Assembly: GCF_040892545.1 (NCBI RefSeq)
Contig: NZ_CP156079.1
Location: 4,189,501 to 4,253,500, forward strand
Source: Paracidovorax avenae
Lineage (GTDB): Bacteria > Pseudomonadota > Gammaproteobacteria > Burkholderiales > Burkholderiaceae_C
Reading direction: 5' to 3'
DNA: 64,000 nt
Below, piece by piece: positions 37,165 through 46,010 of the stretch. How positions within the stretch are numbered: position 1 is the first letter of the stretch; each line of letters starts with the position of its first letter. Under the pieces are notes generated by a model that was not told the DNA's origin, made no database searches, and saw only the letters and a list, made by a program, of their open reading frames with translations. A program made the translations under genes and the position numbers.

Positions 37165-38583
37165 ATGACATCCATTCCTCCATCATTCCGTCCGGGCCGC
37201 ACCGAATCCGCCCGGCCCGCAAACCCGTTGCCCGGCGGCGAAAGCGGCACGGTACCGCCGTCGCCGACCCGCCGTTCATCCCGCCGCGATGCGGCAGGAC
37301 CGCTGGCAGAGCTGCGCGGCATCCGGGGGCCGGGCCTTGGCCGCCCACCATCCCGCCCAGGGCTGCGCGCCCCCCGGCAGGCGCCGGCGACAGCGCTCTG
37401 GCCCGCGCTGCTGTTCGCGGCGCTATGGACCCGGGCGGAAAGCTCGCGGCCAGCGCGGACGCCGGTGCCCCTGTCCGCAGCGGAAGCGGCGGTGCTCGAG
37501 CGGCTCAAACAATCCCGCCCCGCCCGGCCGCAGAACTGCATTCTGTTCAGCGACCCCAACAAGGACCCGGACGACGCGGTGTCCTTCGTCATCGGAAAAC
37601 CCTTGCAGGACATGGGGCTGGCGAAGATCCACCATGTCGTGACCACACTCGGCCCCGCCGAAGTCAGGAAGGAACGCGCGCGATTCGCCAAGGGGGTATT
37701 CGATGCCCTCGGCATGCCCGAGGTCGCCGTATCGGCGGGCCGCGAGTACTACATGGGCCGGCGATCGGCAGACCACGGTGTCTTTCTGCGGCGCGGAGAG
37801 CCGCTGCGCGCGCCGGAGGGGCGCCTGGCGCCGGAAGCAGGGCAGGACATCGGCGGCAGCCTGGCACGCCTGGAGGGCAAGGCCACGCTGGTGGCGATCG
37901 CCGGAATGACCGATGCCAATGCCCTGCTGCAGCAGCACCCCGCGCTCGTCAGGGAGAAGGTGGAACGCATCGTCATCATGGGTGGCATCGAACAGGCCCC
38001 GGACGCCGAAGGGTGGGTGCAGCCCGACGAGCGCGCCTACAACAACCACACCGACCAGGCCGCCGCGCGCGCGTTCTACCGCACGGCCCAGGAATACGGC
38101 ATTCCGCTGCGCATCGTCAGCAAGGAAGCCGCCTACCAGGCGGCAGTGCCACCAGAGCTCTACGAAGCGCTGGGCAAGACCGGCCACCCGGTGGGCACCT
38201 ATCTGATGGACATCCAGCGCGACGCACTCAGGCATCTGTGGCGGAGCATCATGGAAGGCCAGATTGCCCGGCTCGACAAACGCTGGTTCTATGACACGTT
38301 CGTCGCCCGACCCGGGCAGGACGCACCGGCCTTCGAGGCGTGGCGGGCATCCGCCGAGGCATCCTTCGACGCGGTGTGGGAAAGCATCAGCCGGCTGAAC
38401 CTCTACGATCCGCTCACGCTGCTCGCCGCCGCCGACGGGCCCGCAGGCATGTTGTTCCGCCCGGCCGCCGTGGAAACGCGGGGCACGGGCGGGGTGGAAC
38501 TGATCGGGGCCGGGCAGGTGGCCGCCCCGGCGGACGCCAGGAACCTGATGTCCGCGCTCGCCAAGACCGCGCTGGGAAGCTGA
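37165..38583 (+). CDS. xopQ: Type III effector of the HopQ1/XopQ/RipB family
   Basis: A 472-residue protein with a Ser/Pro/Arg-rich N-terminus of about 100 residues, free of acidic residues in the first 12, as in type III secretion signals. A nucleoside-hydrolase-like domain (about 122-470) follows. Instead of the hydrolase DxDxxxDD it has DPNKDPDD (D130-D137). It shares with HopQ1, from memory, VVTTLGPAEVR, IVIMGGIEQ, GWVQPDERAYNN, GIPLRIVSKEAAYQ and GHPVGTYL. The family acts in plant cells, lowers defence and cytokinin signalling, and is recognised by the immune receptor Roq1. The ATG at 37165 is the only in-frame Met before the domain. No hrp genes are nearby. Confidence 0.9.
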   Translation: MTSIPPSFRPGRTESARPANPLPGGESGTVPPSPTRRSSRRDAAGPLAELRGIRGPGLGRPPSRPGLRAPRQAPATALWPALLFAALWTRAESSRPARTPVPLSAAEAAVLERLKQSRPARPQNCILFSDPNKDPDDAVSFVIGKPLQDMGLAKIHHVVTTLGPAEVRKERARFAKGVFDALGMPEVAVSAGREYYMGRRSADHGVFLRRGEPLRAPEGRLAPEAGQDIGGSLARLEGKATLVAIAGMTDANALLQQHPALVREKVERIVIMGGIEQAPDAEGWVQPDERAYNNHTDQAAARAFYRTAQEYGIPLRIVSKEAAYQAAVPPELYEALGKTGHPVGTYLMDIQRDALRHLWRSIMEGQIARLDKRWFYDTFVARPGQDAPAFEAWRASAEASFDAVWESISRLNLYDPLTLLAAADGPAGMLFRPAAVETRGTGGVELIGAGQVAAPADARNLMSALAKTALGS

Positions 38584-38588
38584 CGGGA

Positions 38589-38834
38589 TCAACGCATCGG
38601 GATCACGAACACCTTGCGCGGCGCCGTGCATCCCGGCCCTTCGTAGGGTTCGCTGTCGCGCTCCCAGCCCGGGCCGGGAGACACCTGCGCGCAGACGCGC
38701 TGGCCATCCACCTTGCTGCGCCAGTAATACCAGGCAGCCGGACCGGCGTGCGCGGCCATGCAGCACAGTGCTGCCAGTGCGGCGCAGGCCGGCAGGCGCC
38801 ATGCCACCTTTCTTGCCATGGCCTTGTCGAGCAT
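38589..38834 (-). CDS. Small secreted protein
   Basis: An 81-residue protein with a signal peptide (hydrophobic residues 13-30, probable cleavage after AHA near 30). The short mature part holds two Cys and many Pro/Trp/Tyr residues. I do not recognise a family. The ATG at 38834 is preceded by GAAGGAG, so the longer frame to 38909 is rejected. It converges on xopQ, with five bases between the stops. Confidence 0.65.
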   Translation of the reverse strand: MLDKAMARKVAWRLPACAALAALCCMAAHAGPAAWYYWRSKVDGQRVCAQVSPGPGWERDSEPYEGPGCTAPRKVFVIPMR

Positions 38835-38931
38835 GCGGAACTCCTTCGGCCGCCGATATCCGCGGCGATCCTGGCCGCATTGTGCGGCCCCCGTGTGAAG
38901 CCGGCGCAAAGCAGGGATTTGCCGTGGGCCG

Positions 38932-39804
38932 TCAGCGATCGGGAAACGGCGCGGTCACGATCCAGCCTTCCAGGGGGTCCATGCCGGCAGGCAGCCCGTA
39001 GAGTGCATCGCCCCGGGCATGGCGCTGCGCGGCCCACGCGGCCTGCACGAGGCACAGCACGGCATCCAGGCTGTCGCCGCTCGCGTCACCGGCCAGCGTG
39101 TCCCGCTGCGCGTGCGTGAGCGCCAGCCGCAGGCCGAGGCGGGTCGCACCGGCCTCCAGACCCGCGACCAGGTCCTTGCGGGCGATGAAGCGCTCGGTGG
39201 TCTGCTTCGCCGCTTCGTCGCTCTTGTAGCTGCGCCGCCCGAGGATCTCGCGTGCCAGCAGGCCCGGGTAGGCCTCCAGCGCCACGCGCGCCGGATCACC
39301 GGCCTGCAGCCCCGGAATGTGCACGCCCGCATCGATCAGCATCGGCAGCCCCGCGTGCAGCATGTAGGCCACGGGCGGGTTCACCCATTTCATCGAGGTG
39401 CTGGAGCCGGCCGGCCCGTCGGTGGCCCGGTGGGCGAACTTCGCACCCACGGGGCGCGCGGCGCAGAACGCAGCGAAGGTTTCGCGGATCTGCGGCCGGG
39501 TGAGGCCGCGGTAGTGGGCCATGCTGCCGGCCCAGTCCATGGGCCAGCCCAGCGCCTCCAGCAGGCCGCGCGGCAGGCCGAACGGTAGGTCGAAGCCGCC
39601 CACCCAGGCGCCGGGAGCTGCCAGCCAGCGGCCGAAGGACTCCAGTGTTTCGAACCGCTCCAGCCCCGACAGCGCCACCCGGCCCCCGCGTTCGCGGCCG
39701 AGCGCGAGCACGATGGGCTTGCGCCGGCCGGGGCTGCTGGAGAAGTCGCAGCCGAGCAGCATCGGCCCGGGGACAGGTGCAGCGGGGAGTTCCGTTGCCG
39801 CCAT
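38932..39804 (-). CDS. DUF429-family protein
   Basis: A 290-residue protein with an N-terminal GCDFSSSP that resembles the RNase H-like start of DUF429 proteins. Acidic residues lie at GGFDLPFG, and DSLDAVLCLVQAAWAA near the end is typical of the family. Members are predicted nucleases but unproven. It overlaps nothing and lies four bases from the EamA transporter gene upstream on the strand, so they may be co-transcribed. Confidence 0.8.
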   Translation of the reverse strand: MAATELPAAPVPGPMLLGCDFSSSPGRRKPIVLALGRERGGRVALSGLERFETLESFGRWLAAPGAWVGGFDLPFGLPRGLLEALGWPMDWAGSMAHYRGLTRPQIRETFAAFCAARPVGAKFAHRATDGPAGSSTSMKWVNPPVAYMLHAGLPMLIDAGVHIPGLQAGDPARVALEAYPGLLAREILGRRSYKSDEAAKQTTERFIARKDLVAGLEAGATRLGLRLALTHAQRDTLAGDASGDSLDAVLCLVQAAWAAQRHARGDALYGLPAGMDPLEGWIVTAPFPDR

Positions 39805-39807
39805 CCA

Positions 39808-40689
39808 TCACCCCAATGCCAGCGCCACCACGCCGGCCGCGATGAGCACGGCGCCCGCCAGGCGCGCCGCGCGGTCGCCTTCGCCGAGCAGGTGGCCGCC
39901 GATGAGGGCCGCGAACAGCATCGACACCTCCCGGGCCGGCGCGACATGCGACATGGGCGCCTCCTGCATCGCATAGAGCACCAGCACGTAGGCCACCGGA
40001 CTCACCACCGCCACGGCGACAGCGAAGCGCCACTGGGCGCGCCAGAGCCGCCGCGCCGCAGGCACGTCGCGCAGCACGACCGGAGCCAGCAGCGCCACCC
40101 GCACGAAGTTGCCCATGTAGTCCACGAGGATGGGCGACATCAGCAGCACCTTCACGGCGTAGCCATCCACCACGGTGTAGCTCGCGATGAAGGCGCCCGT
40201 GAGCAGCCCGTAGGCGATGCCCTTGTGCACGCGGGCGCGCGCGGCGGGATCGTGCGATGCCCGCAGCAGCGCCGGTCCGCCGGCGATGAGGAACACCCCG
40301 CCCACCACGCCCGCGATGCCGGCCAGGCCCAGCGCGCTGATGTGCTCGCCCAGGAAGGCGATGGCCACGAACGAGGACAGCAGCGGCCCCGAGCCCCGCG
40401 CCACGGGATACACCACCGTGAGGTCCGCCTTGCGGTAGCCGCGCAGCAGGATCACGTAGTAGGCGACGTGCAGCAGGCCGCTGGCGGCCACGAAGCCCCA
40501 CTCCACGGCGCCCCAGAGCGGTACGGCCTCCCGGCCCAGCCATGCGCCGACCGGGGCCCAGACGACCATCATCACCACCGAGGTGAAAAAGGCGAAGCGC
40601 GCGTCGCCCCCCGCCTTCTTGGCGACGATGTTCCAGCCCGCGTGGATGAGGCCGGCCAGCAGGATGAGGGCGAAGGCGGAAAGGGGCAT
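39808..40689 (-). CDS. EamA/DMT-family transporter
   Basis: A 293-residue integral membrane protein with ten predicted transmembrane helices in two EamA repeats. It is probably a metabolite exporter or importer of unknown substrate. The ATG at 40689 opens directly into the first helix. Confidence 0.88.
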   Translation of the reverse strand: MPLSAFALILLAGLIHAGWNIVAKKAGGDARFAFFTSVVMMVVWAPVGAWLGREAVPLWGAVEWGFVAASGLLHVAYYVILLRGYRKADLTVVYPVARGSGPLLSSFVAIAFLGEHISALGLAGIAGVVGGVFLIAGGPALLRASHDPAARARVHKGIAYGLLTGAFIASYTVVDGYAVKVLLMSPILVDYMGNFVRVALLAPVVLRDVPAARRLWRAQWRFAVAVAVVSPVAYVLVLYAMQEAPMSHVAPAREVSMLFAALIGGHLLGEGDRAARLAGAVLIAAGVVALALG

Positions 40690-40764
40690 GCGGGGCCCTG
40701 CGGCGGCAGGGCGGTAGCGGATCGGGAAGCGCCCGGCGGCCCGAGAGGCTGCAGGCGCGCCGCG

Positions 40765-41187
40765 TCAGGTGCGGCCGATGACCGACGCCGTGGCCATGAG
40801 CTCTTCCAGCAGCGCCAGGGAGACCCGGCCGGACACCAGGTACGGATCCAGTTCCGGCTTTTCGGAATACTTCAGCAGGGTCGAATGGTTGATGCGGCCG
40901 AGGTTCACCTGGCCCATGGTCCAGCCGCCGAAGCGGCGCTCCTCGATCTCCTCGAAATGCAGGAGCTCGACGTCCTTGTGGCGGGCGTCGCGCAGGATGT
41001 GGCCATAGAGCTCGTTCACGGCGGAGCGGCCGCCCTCGATGGCCTGCAAAAACACGCCGCCGCCATAGCACAGCACCCCGGTGATGCCGCTGCCCGGGTT
41101 GTGCTGGCGCGACCGGGCCAGGATGTCTTCGATGGCCGCGCTGGAGGTGTCCACCGCGCGGCTCGCATAGAGCAGGCGTACGAGCAT
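40765..41187 (-). CDS. BLUF-domain blue-light sensor
   Basis: A 140-residue single-domain photoreceptor that binds FAD. The residues that define the BLUF light switch are all present with AppA-like spacing: Y7 in LLYASR, N30, Q48 in GVFLQAIEG, W89 and M91 in GGWTMG. The C-terminal helices (about 100-140) probably contact a partner, as in short BLUF proteins. The ATG lies one base after the folE stop, so the gene is almost certainly co-translated with folE. No EAL or GGDEF partner is adjacent. Confidence 0.93.
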   Translation of the reverse strand: MLVRLLYASRAVDTSSAAIEDILARSRQHNPGSGITGVLCYGGGVFLQAIEGGRSAVNELYGHILRDARHKDVELLHFEEIEERRFGGWTMGQVNLGRINHSTLLKYSEKPELDPYLVSGRVSLALLEELMATASVIGRT

Positions 41188-41188
41188 G

Positions 41189-41914
41189 TCAGGTCCTTCC
41201 GGGGATGAGCGAGAGGAATTCCCGGCGCAGCGCAGCGTCCTTCAGGAAGACGCCGCGCATCACCGAGTTCAGCATTTTGCTGTCCATCTCGCGCACGCCC
41301 CGCCAGGACATGCAGAAGTGGCTGGCCTCCATCACGATCGCGAGGCCGTCGGGCTGGGTCTTTTCCATGATGAGGTCGGCCAGCTGCACCACAGCCTCCT
41401 CCTGGATCTGCGGGCGCCCCATCACCCAGTCCACGAGGCGCGCGTACTTCGACAGGCCGATGACGTTGGTGTGCTCGTTGGGCAGCACGCCGATCCACAG
41501 CTTGCCGATCACGGGGCAGAAATGGTGGCTGCAGGCGCTGCGCACGGTGATCGGCCCGACGATCATGAGCTCGTTCAGGTGCTCGGCATTGGGGAACTCG
41601 GTGATCGCTGGCTGCTTGACGTAGCGGCCCCGGAACACCTCGCCCAGATACATCTTCGCCACGCGGCGGGCGGTGTCCTGGGTGTTGTGGTCGCCGGCCG
41701 TGTCGATGACCATGCTGTCGAGCACGCCCTGCATCTTGGCCTCGACCTCGTCGAGCAGCTGCTCGAGTTCGCCGGGCTCGAGGAAGTCGGCGATGTTGTC
41801 GTTGGCATGGAACCGCTTGCGGGCCGCGAGCAGGCGCTCACGGATCTTGGCCGAGACAGGCGCGCCTTCGGGCGGGGGCACACTGTTCGGATCGTCGGCG
41901 AGGTGTGTGAACAT
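41189..41914 (-). CDS. folE: GTP cyclohydrolase I
   Basis: A 241-residue enzyme making 7,8-dihydroneopterin triphosphate from GTP, the first step of folate synthesis. The zinc and active-site residues are seen in RSACSHHFCPVIGK and in EASHFCMSWRGV. The ATG at 41914 gives an N-terminal extension typical of betaproteobacteria. The next folate enzyme in the pathway, nudB, lies in the same window at 46011. The BLUF gene follows one base downstream. Confidence 0.96.
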   Translation of the reverse strand: MFTHLADDPNSVPPPEGAPVSAKIRERLLAARKRFHANDNIADFLEPGELEQLLDEVEAKMQGVLDSMVIDTAGDHNTQDTARRVAKMYLGEVFRGRYVKQPAITEFPNAEHLNELMIVGPITVRSACSHHFCPVIGKLWIGVLPNEHTNVIGLSKYARLVDWVMGRPQIQEEAVVQLADLIMEKTQPDGLAIVMEASHFCMSWRGVREMDSKMLNSVMRGVFLKDAALRREFLSLIPGRT

Positions 41915-42036
41915 GCAAGCGATGGTACCAGCGATGCGCCAACCCGGCTCGACCAGGGTTTCGCCGTCTCCGGCAGCGCCGGACGGCCTCGTCAAGCTAC
42001 CAAATTAATAGCAACCACCCGTTAGCGAAGGCCGCC

Positions 42037-43365
42037 TCAGTACCGGCTGCCAGTCACCCACAGGGCCAGGCGCATGAGCGCGAACGCCACCCGGTCGCGC
42101 AGCCGCTGACCCCAGGGACGCGCCCCGTAGGCCTGCGGGTCCAGCTGCCGGCCGGCATGCTCCATGGCGTCCACCAGCCGCGCGCGCAGGTCCCGCGCGA
42201 ATCCCGCGTCCTCCACGACCACGTTCGCCTCGCGCGCCAGCAGCATGGACAGCGGATCGAGGTTGGACGAACCGACGGTCGCCCAGGGGTGCTCGCCCTG
42301 CGCGTCGATCACCGCCACCTTGGCGTGCAGGAAGCTCGGCGCGTACTCGTGGATTTCCACCCCGGCCGCCAGCAGCGCGCCATAGACCGGGCGTGCCGCG
42401 TGGTACTGCATGAAATACTCGTAGCGCCCCTGCAGCAGCAGCCGCACGCGCACGCCGCGGCGCGCGGCCAGCACGAGCGCGTGCCGCAGCTTGCGCCCCG
42501 GCAGGAAGTAGGCGTTGGCGATGATGACTTCGTGGCGGGCGTTGCCGATGGCGCGGCGGTAGGCGCGCTCGATGCGGCTGCGGTTGCGCAGGTTGTCGCG
42601 CAGCAGCAGCCCGGCGCGCAGCCCGTGCGCCGCCGCGGCCCCGCCGGGCTCGGTCTCCCGGGCCATGCGCTCCGCCTGGCGCGCCTGCGCGGCGGCGCGC
42701 AGATCGCGCATCAGCTCGGCCAGCCGGCGCTGCCGCGCGTCGCGTGTGGCCTGCAGGCGCCACCAGACCTGCTCCATGGCTTCGCCGGCCTCCTCCACGA
42801 GGCGGCCTTCCACCCGCACGGCGAAATCGAACCGCGGGGACTCCAGTGCGCCATGGTTGGGGTCGTGCAGGTCGTCCAGCACATTGATGCCGCCGCAGTA
42901 CAGCACGCAGCCGTCCACCACGCACAGCTTGCGGTGCAGCCGCCGCCAGCGCCTGGGCAGCAAGAGGCCCAGCGGGCCCAGCGGCGAGTACACCTGCATG
43001 CGCACGCCCGCCTCCTCGAAGCGCTCGGGCCACGGCGAGCACAGGCGGCCCGTGCCCACCCCGTCCACCACGAGGTGCACGCGCACGCCCCGGCAGGCCG
43101 CGCGGATCAGCGCCTCCGCGATGTCGGCGCCGGAGCCGGTGCAATCGAAGATGTAGGTTTCGAACTGGATGTCCGAGAGCGCCGCATCCATGTCGGCCAC
43201 CAGGGCGGAGAACAGCTCCGCCGAGCCCTGCAGCAACGCCACGCGGTGCCCGCCGGACAAGGCCGCCGGTGCCACGCGGCGCCGGCGCAGGGTGAAGCGC
43301 GGTACGCCCCGCCGCGGTGCAGGGGCGGCCGCCGGCGCGGCGGAACGCGGGGCCGGCGGCGTCAC
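42037..43365 (-). CDS. clsB: Phospholipase D family protein, cardiolipin synthase ClsB-like
   Basis: A 442-residue enzyme with two HKD motifs. The first is HRKLCVVD (about residue 146), followed by the GG pair. The second is HAKVAVID (about 355), followed by VGSSNLDP. This matches the ClsB type, which makes cardiolipin at the inner membrane. GTG at 43365 overlaps the stop of the upstream endonuclease-like gene (GTGA), the usual ybhP-clsB arrangement. The N-terminus is Ala/Pro/Arg-rich. Confidence 0.9.
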   Translation of the reverse strand: MTPPAPRSAAPAAAPAPRRGVPRFTLRRRRVAPAALSGGHRVALLQGSAELFSALVADMDAALSDIQFETYIFDCTGSGADIAEALIRAACRGVRVHLVVDGVGTGRLCSPWPERFEEAGVRMQVYSPLGPLGLLLPRRWRRLHRKLCVVDGCVLYCGGINVLDDLHDPNHGALESPRFDFAVRVEGRLVEEAGEAMEQVWWRLQATRDARQRRLAELMRDLRAAAQARQAERMARETEPGGAAAAHGLRAGLLLRDNLRNRSRIERAYRRAIGNARHEVIIANAYFLPGRKLRHALVLAARRGVRVRLLLQGRYEYFMQYHAARPVYGALLAAGVEIHEYAPSFLHAKVAVIDAQGEHPWATVGSSNLDPLSMLLAREANVVVEDAGFARDLRARLVDAMEHAGRQLDPQAYGARPWGQRLRDRVAFALMRLALWVTGSRY

Positions 43366-44120
43366 AGCCGGAATTCCGCGATCAGCGGCAGGTGGTCGGA
43401 CATGCGCCACCAGATGCGGCCGCGCGGCACGTGCAGGCCCATGGGCTCCATGCCGCGCACGTACACGTGGTCCAGTTGCACCAGCGGCAGGCGTGCGGGA
43501 TAGGTCAGCGCGCGCGGCTCCCCGTCGTATTCGCGCAGGCCGAACGCCGCCAGCGCGTGCTTGACCTGCTGGCCCCAGTCGTTGAAGTCCCCCGCCACGA
43601 CCAGCGGCGCGCCGGGCGGCACTTCCCGCGCCACGAAACGCTGCAGTTGCGCCACCTGCCGCACCCGGCTGCCCGGGATCAGACCCAGGTGGACCACGAT
43701 GGCGTGCACGCGGCGGCCCTGCACCTCGACCTCCACATGCAGCAGTCCCCGCTGCTCGAACCGATGGTCCGACATGTCCTCGTGCTGGTGGCCGATCACC
43801 GGCCAGCGCGTGAGCAGCGCATTGCCGTGCTCGCCATGGCGCGTGAACGCATTGGTGCGATAGACGGCTTCATAGCCCTCCGGGGCGAGGAATTCGGCCT
43901 GGGGCAACTCCGGCCAGCGCGGGAAGTGCAGTGCACCGCGCCGGTGCACCTTGCGCACCTCCTGCAGGCAGACGATGTCGGCGTCCAGCTGTTCGACCGC
44001 ATGGCCGAGGTTGTGGATCTCGAGCCGGCGGGCGGGGCCCAGGCCCTGCACGCCCTTGTGGATGTTGTAGGTGGCAATCCGGAGAATGCCTGCGCCGTCG
44101 GAGACGTCCCATGGTTCCAT
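43362..44120 (-). CDS. Endonuclease/exonuclease/phosphatase family protein (YbhP-like)
   Basis: A 252-residue metal-dependent phosphoesterase. The residues TYNIHKG, LQEVR, GDFNDW and the final SDHLPLIAEF mark the fold in order. It is coupled to the clsB-like gene, as ybhP is in E. coli; its substrate is unknown. The ATG at 44120 is preferred to one 12 codons earlier, because the upstream part lies in the promoter region shared with the gene at 44240. Confidence 0.88.
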   Translation of the reverse strand: MEPWDVSDGAGILRIATYNIHKGVQGLGPARRLEIHNLGHAVEQLDADIVCLQEVRKVHRRGALHFPRWPELPQAEFLAPEGYEAVYRTNAFTRHGEHGNALLTRWPVIGHQHEDMSDHRFEQRGLLHVEVEVQGRRVHAIVVHLGLIPGSRVRQVAQLQRFVAREVPPGAPLVVAGDFNDWGQQVKHALAAFGLREYDGEPRALTYPARLPLVQLDHVYVRGMEPMGLHVPRGRIWWRMSDHLPLIAEFRL

Positions 44121-44239
44121 GGCGCGATTGTGGCGCAGCCGCACGGCCTCTCGCACTTTCCCTCTCCCGCTTCCGGCCGCCAGGCCCTACACTGGTACGT
44201 CGCCTCTCCCACTCCTCCGACGCCGCGCCGCGGCCTTCC

Positions 44240-45994
44240 ATGTCCAGCGCCAAAGCCGCCCACCTCGCCGAATCGCAGGCCCTGGTCATCGATGGCAATG
44301 CCACTTCGCGCAGCATCCTGGTGGCGCAGCTGCGGGAGTACGGCATCGCGCGCGTGGTGCAGTGCAGCAGGGTACAGGACGCACGCGCGCGCCTGGAGCA
44401 CAACCTGTTCGACTACGTGCTGTGCGAGCAGTACTTCCCGGAGGCGGGGCAGTCGGGGCAGACGCTGCTCGACGACCTGCGCCGGGCGCAGTTGCTGCCT
44501 TTTTCCACGGTCTTCTTCATGGTGACGGCCGAGGCATCGTACGCAGCGGTGGCCGAAGCGGCCGAATCCGCCCTCGACGGCTACCTGCTCAAGCCGTTCA
44601 CGCCCAGTGCCCTGTTCGAACGGCTGTCGCTGGCACGGCTGCGCAAGAACCACCTCAGGCCCATCTTCGACGCGATCGGCGAAGAAGACTTCGAGGGCGC
44701 GGCAAAGCTCTGCGTGCAGCGCTTCGAGACGCGCCAGCCCTACTGGCTCTATGCCGCGCGCATCGGCAGCGAACTGCTGCTGCGGCTGGGCCGGCACGAC
44801 GAGGCCCGCACGCTGTTCGAGGCCGTGATCGAGGCACGCGCCCTCCCCTGGGCCAAGCTGGGCGTGGCGCGCTCGCAGATCGAGGCCGGCCAGGCGCCGC
44901 GGGCGGTCACCACCCTGCAGGGCATCATCAGCGACGATGCATCGTTCGCCGACGCCTACGATGTCCTCGGGCGCGCGCAGGTCGAGATGGGCCAGTTCGA
45001 GGAGGCGCTGGGCACCTACCGCACCGCGGCGCAGCTCACGCCCGACTCCGTCGTGAGGCTGCAGAAGCTGGGCATGATGGCCTATTACCTCGGAGAGCAC
45101 GATACCGCCACGAAGATGCTCTCCCGTGCTGCCGTGCTCGGCCTGGACTCCAAGCTCTTCGACTACCAGTCGGTGGTGCTGCTCGCGTTCAATTACTTCG
45201 ACACGACCGACCGCAAGGGGCTGGAGCGCTGCATGGCGGATTTCGCCCGCATCCGCGAGCGCCATCCGGCCAGCCACCGCCTGCTGCGCTTCGAGAACGT
45301 GGTCCGCACCCTGCAGCTGATCCTGCAGCGGCAGTTCGCGCAGGCGGTGGCCGGCGTGCGCGGAATGGCCGCGGAGGCCGCGGCCCCGGATTTCGACTTC
45401 GAGGCCGCGTGCAACCTGGTGGGGCTGCTGGCCGTGCTGACACGCACCTCCATCGACCTGCAGGACGCCCCCGGATGGGTCGAATCGCTGGGCATGCGCT
45501 ACTCCAACACGCGCAGCCTCTGCGAACTGCTGGCACGCGCGGGCAGCCTCTGCCCGGAGTACGCGGAAGCCCTTCGGGCCTGCCTGCCACGGGTGAACCG
45601 GGCAGCCGAGGAAGCCATCGCCCGCAGCCTGGGTGGCGATCCCGCGGGCGCGGTGGACCAGCTCCTCGTACATGCGGAAGCCACGCTGAACACCAAGCTG
45701 CTGGACCTGGCGCAGCAGGTGCTCACACGCTACGCCGCCCGGCTGGACGCCGCCGTGGCCTCCGATCGCCAGGAACGCATCGACGCATTGCGCGCACGCT
45801 GCGGCCATGCCCCTGCCCGGGCCATGCTCGGCCAGGGAACGGAACGCAAGCCCGGGGAACTGGTGCTGCGCTCCGGCCGGGCCCCTGCCCCTGCGGCGGC
45901 CAGGGCGGACACGGCCACCCCGGCCCGGGAGTCCGGCGCGGACGAGGGTGGCGCAGAGGATGCCGCCGGCATGCTGCGCCTGCGCCCGGTCTGA
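44240..45994 (+). CDS. Receiver-TPR protein with degenerate receiver domain
   Basis: A 584-residue protein. Residues 14-130 form a response-regulator receiver with D18, T96 and K118, but Glu63 (in LCEQYF) stands where the phospho-Asp should be. The rest consists of TPR-like helical repeats (about 140-540) and an Ala-rich tail. It has no DNA-binding or enzymatic output. A Glu at the phosphosite suggests a fixed active-like state. It is divergent from the endonuclease gene by 119 bases. Function is unknown; a scaffold in a signalling complex is likely. Confidence 0.82.
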   Translation: MSSAKAAHLAESQALVIDGNATSRSILVAQLREYGIARVVQCSRVQDARARLEHNLFDYVLCEQYFPEAGQSGQTLLDDLRRAQLLPFSTVFFMVTAEASYAAVAEAAESALDGYLLKPFTPSALFERLSLARLRKNHLRPIFDAIGEEDFEGAAKLCVQRFETRQPYWLYAARIGSELLLRLGRHDEARTLFEAVIEARALPWAKLGVARSQIEAGQAPRAVTTLQGIISDDASFADAYDVLGRAQVEMGQFEEALGTYRTAAQLTPDSVVRLQKLGMMAYYLGEHDTATKMLSRAAVLGLDSKLFDYQSVVLLAFNYFDTTDRKGLERCMADFARIRERHPASHRLLRFENVVRTLQLILQRQFAQAVAGVRGMAAEAAAPDFDFEAACNLVGLLAVLTRTSIDLQDAPGWVESLGMRYSNTRSLCELLARAGSLCPEYAEALRACLPRVNRAAEEAIARSLGGDPAGAVDQLLVHAEATLNTKLLDLAQQVLTRYAARLDAAVASDRQERIDALRARCGHAPARAMLGQGTERKPGELVLRSGRAPAPAAARADTATPARESGADEGGAEDAAGMLRLRPV

Positions 45995-46010
45995 GTCCCC
46001 GGCCGCACAC

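Noticed and set aside
34667..37351. 894-codon minus-strand open frame
   Set aside because: Overlaps the Bug receptor gene in another frame and runs antisense to the LacI gene, so it is a composition artefact.
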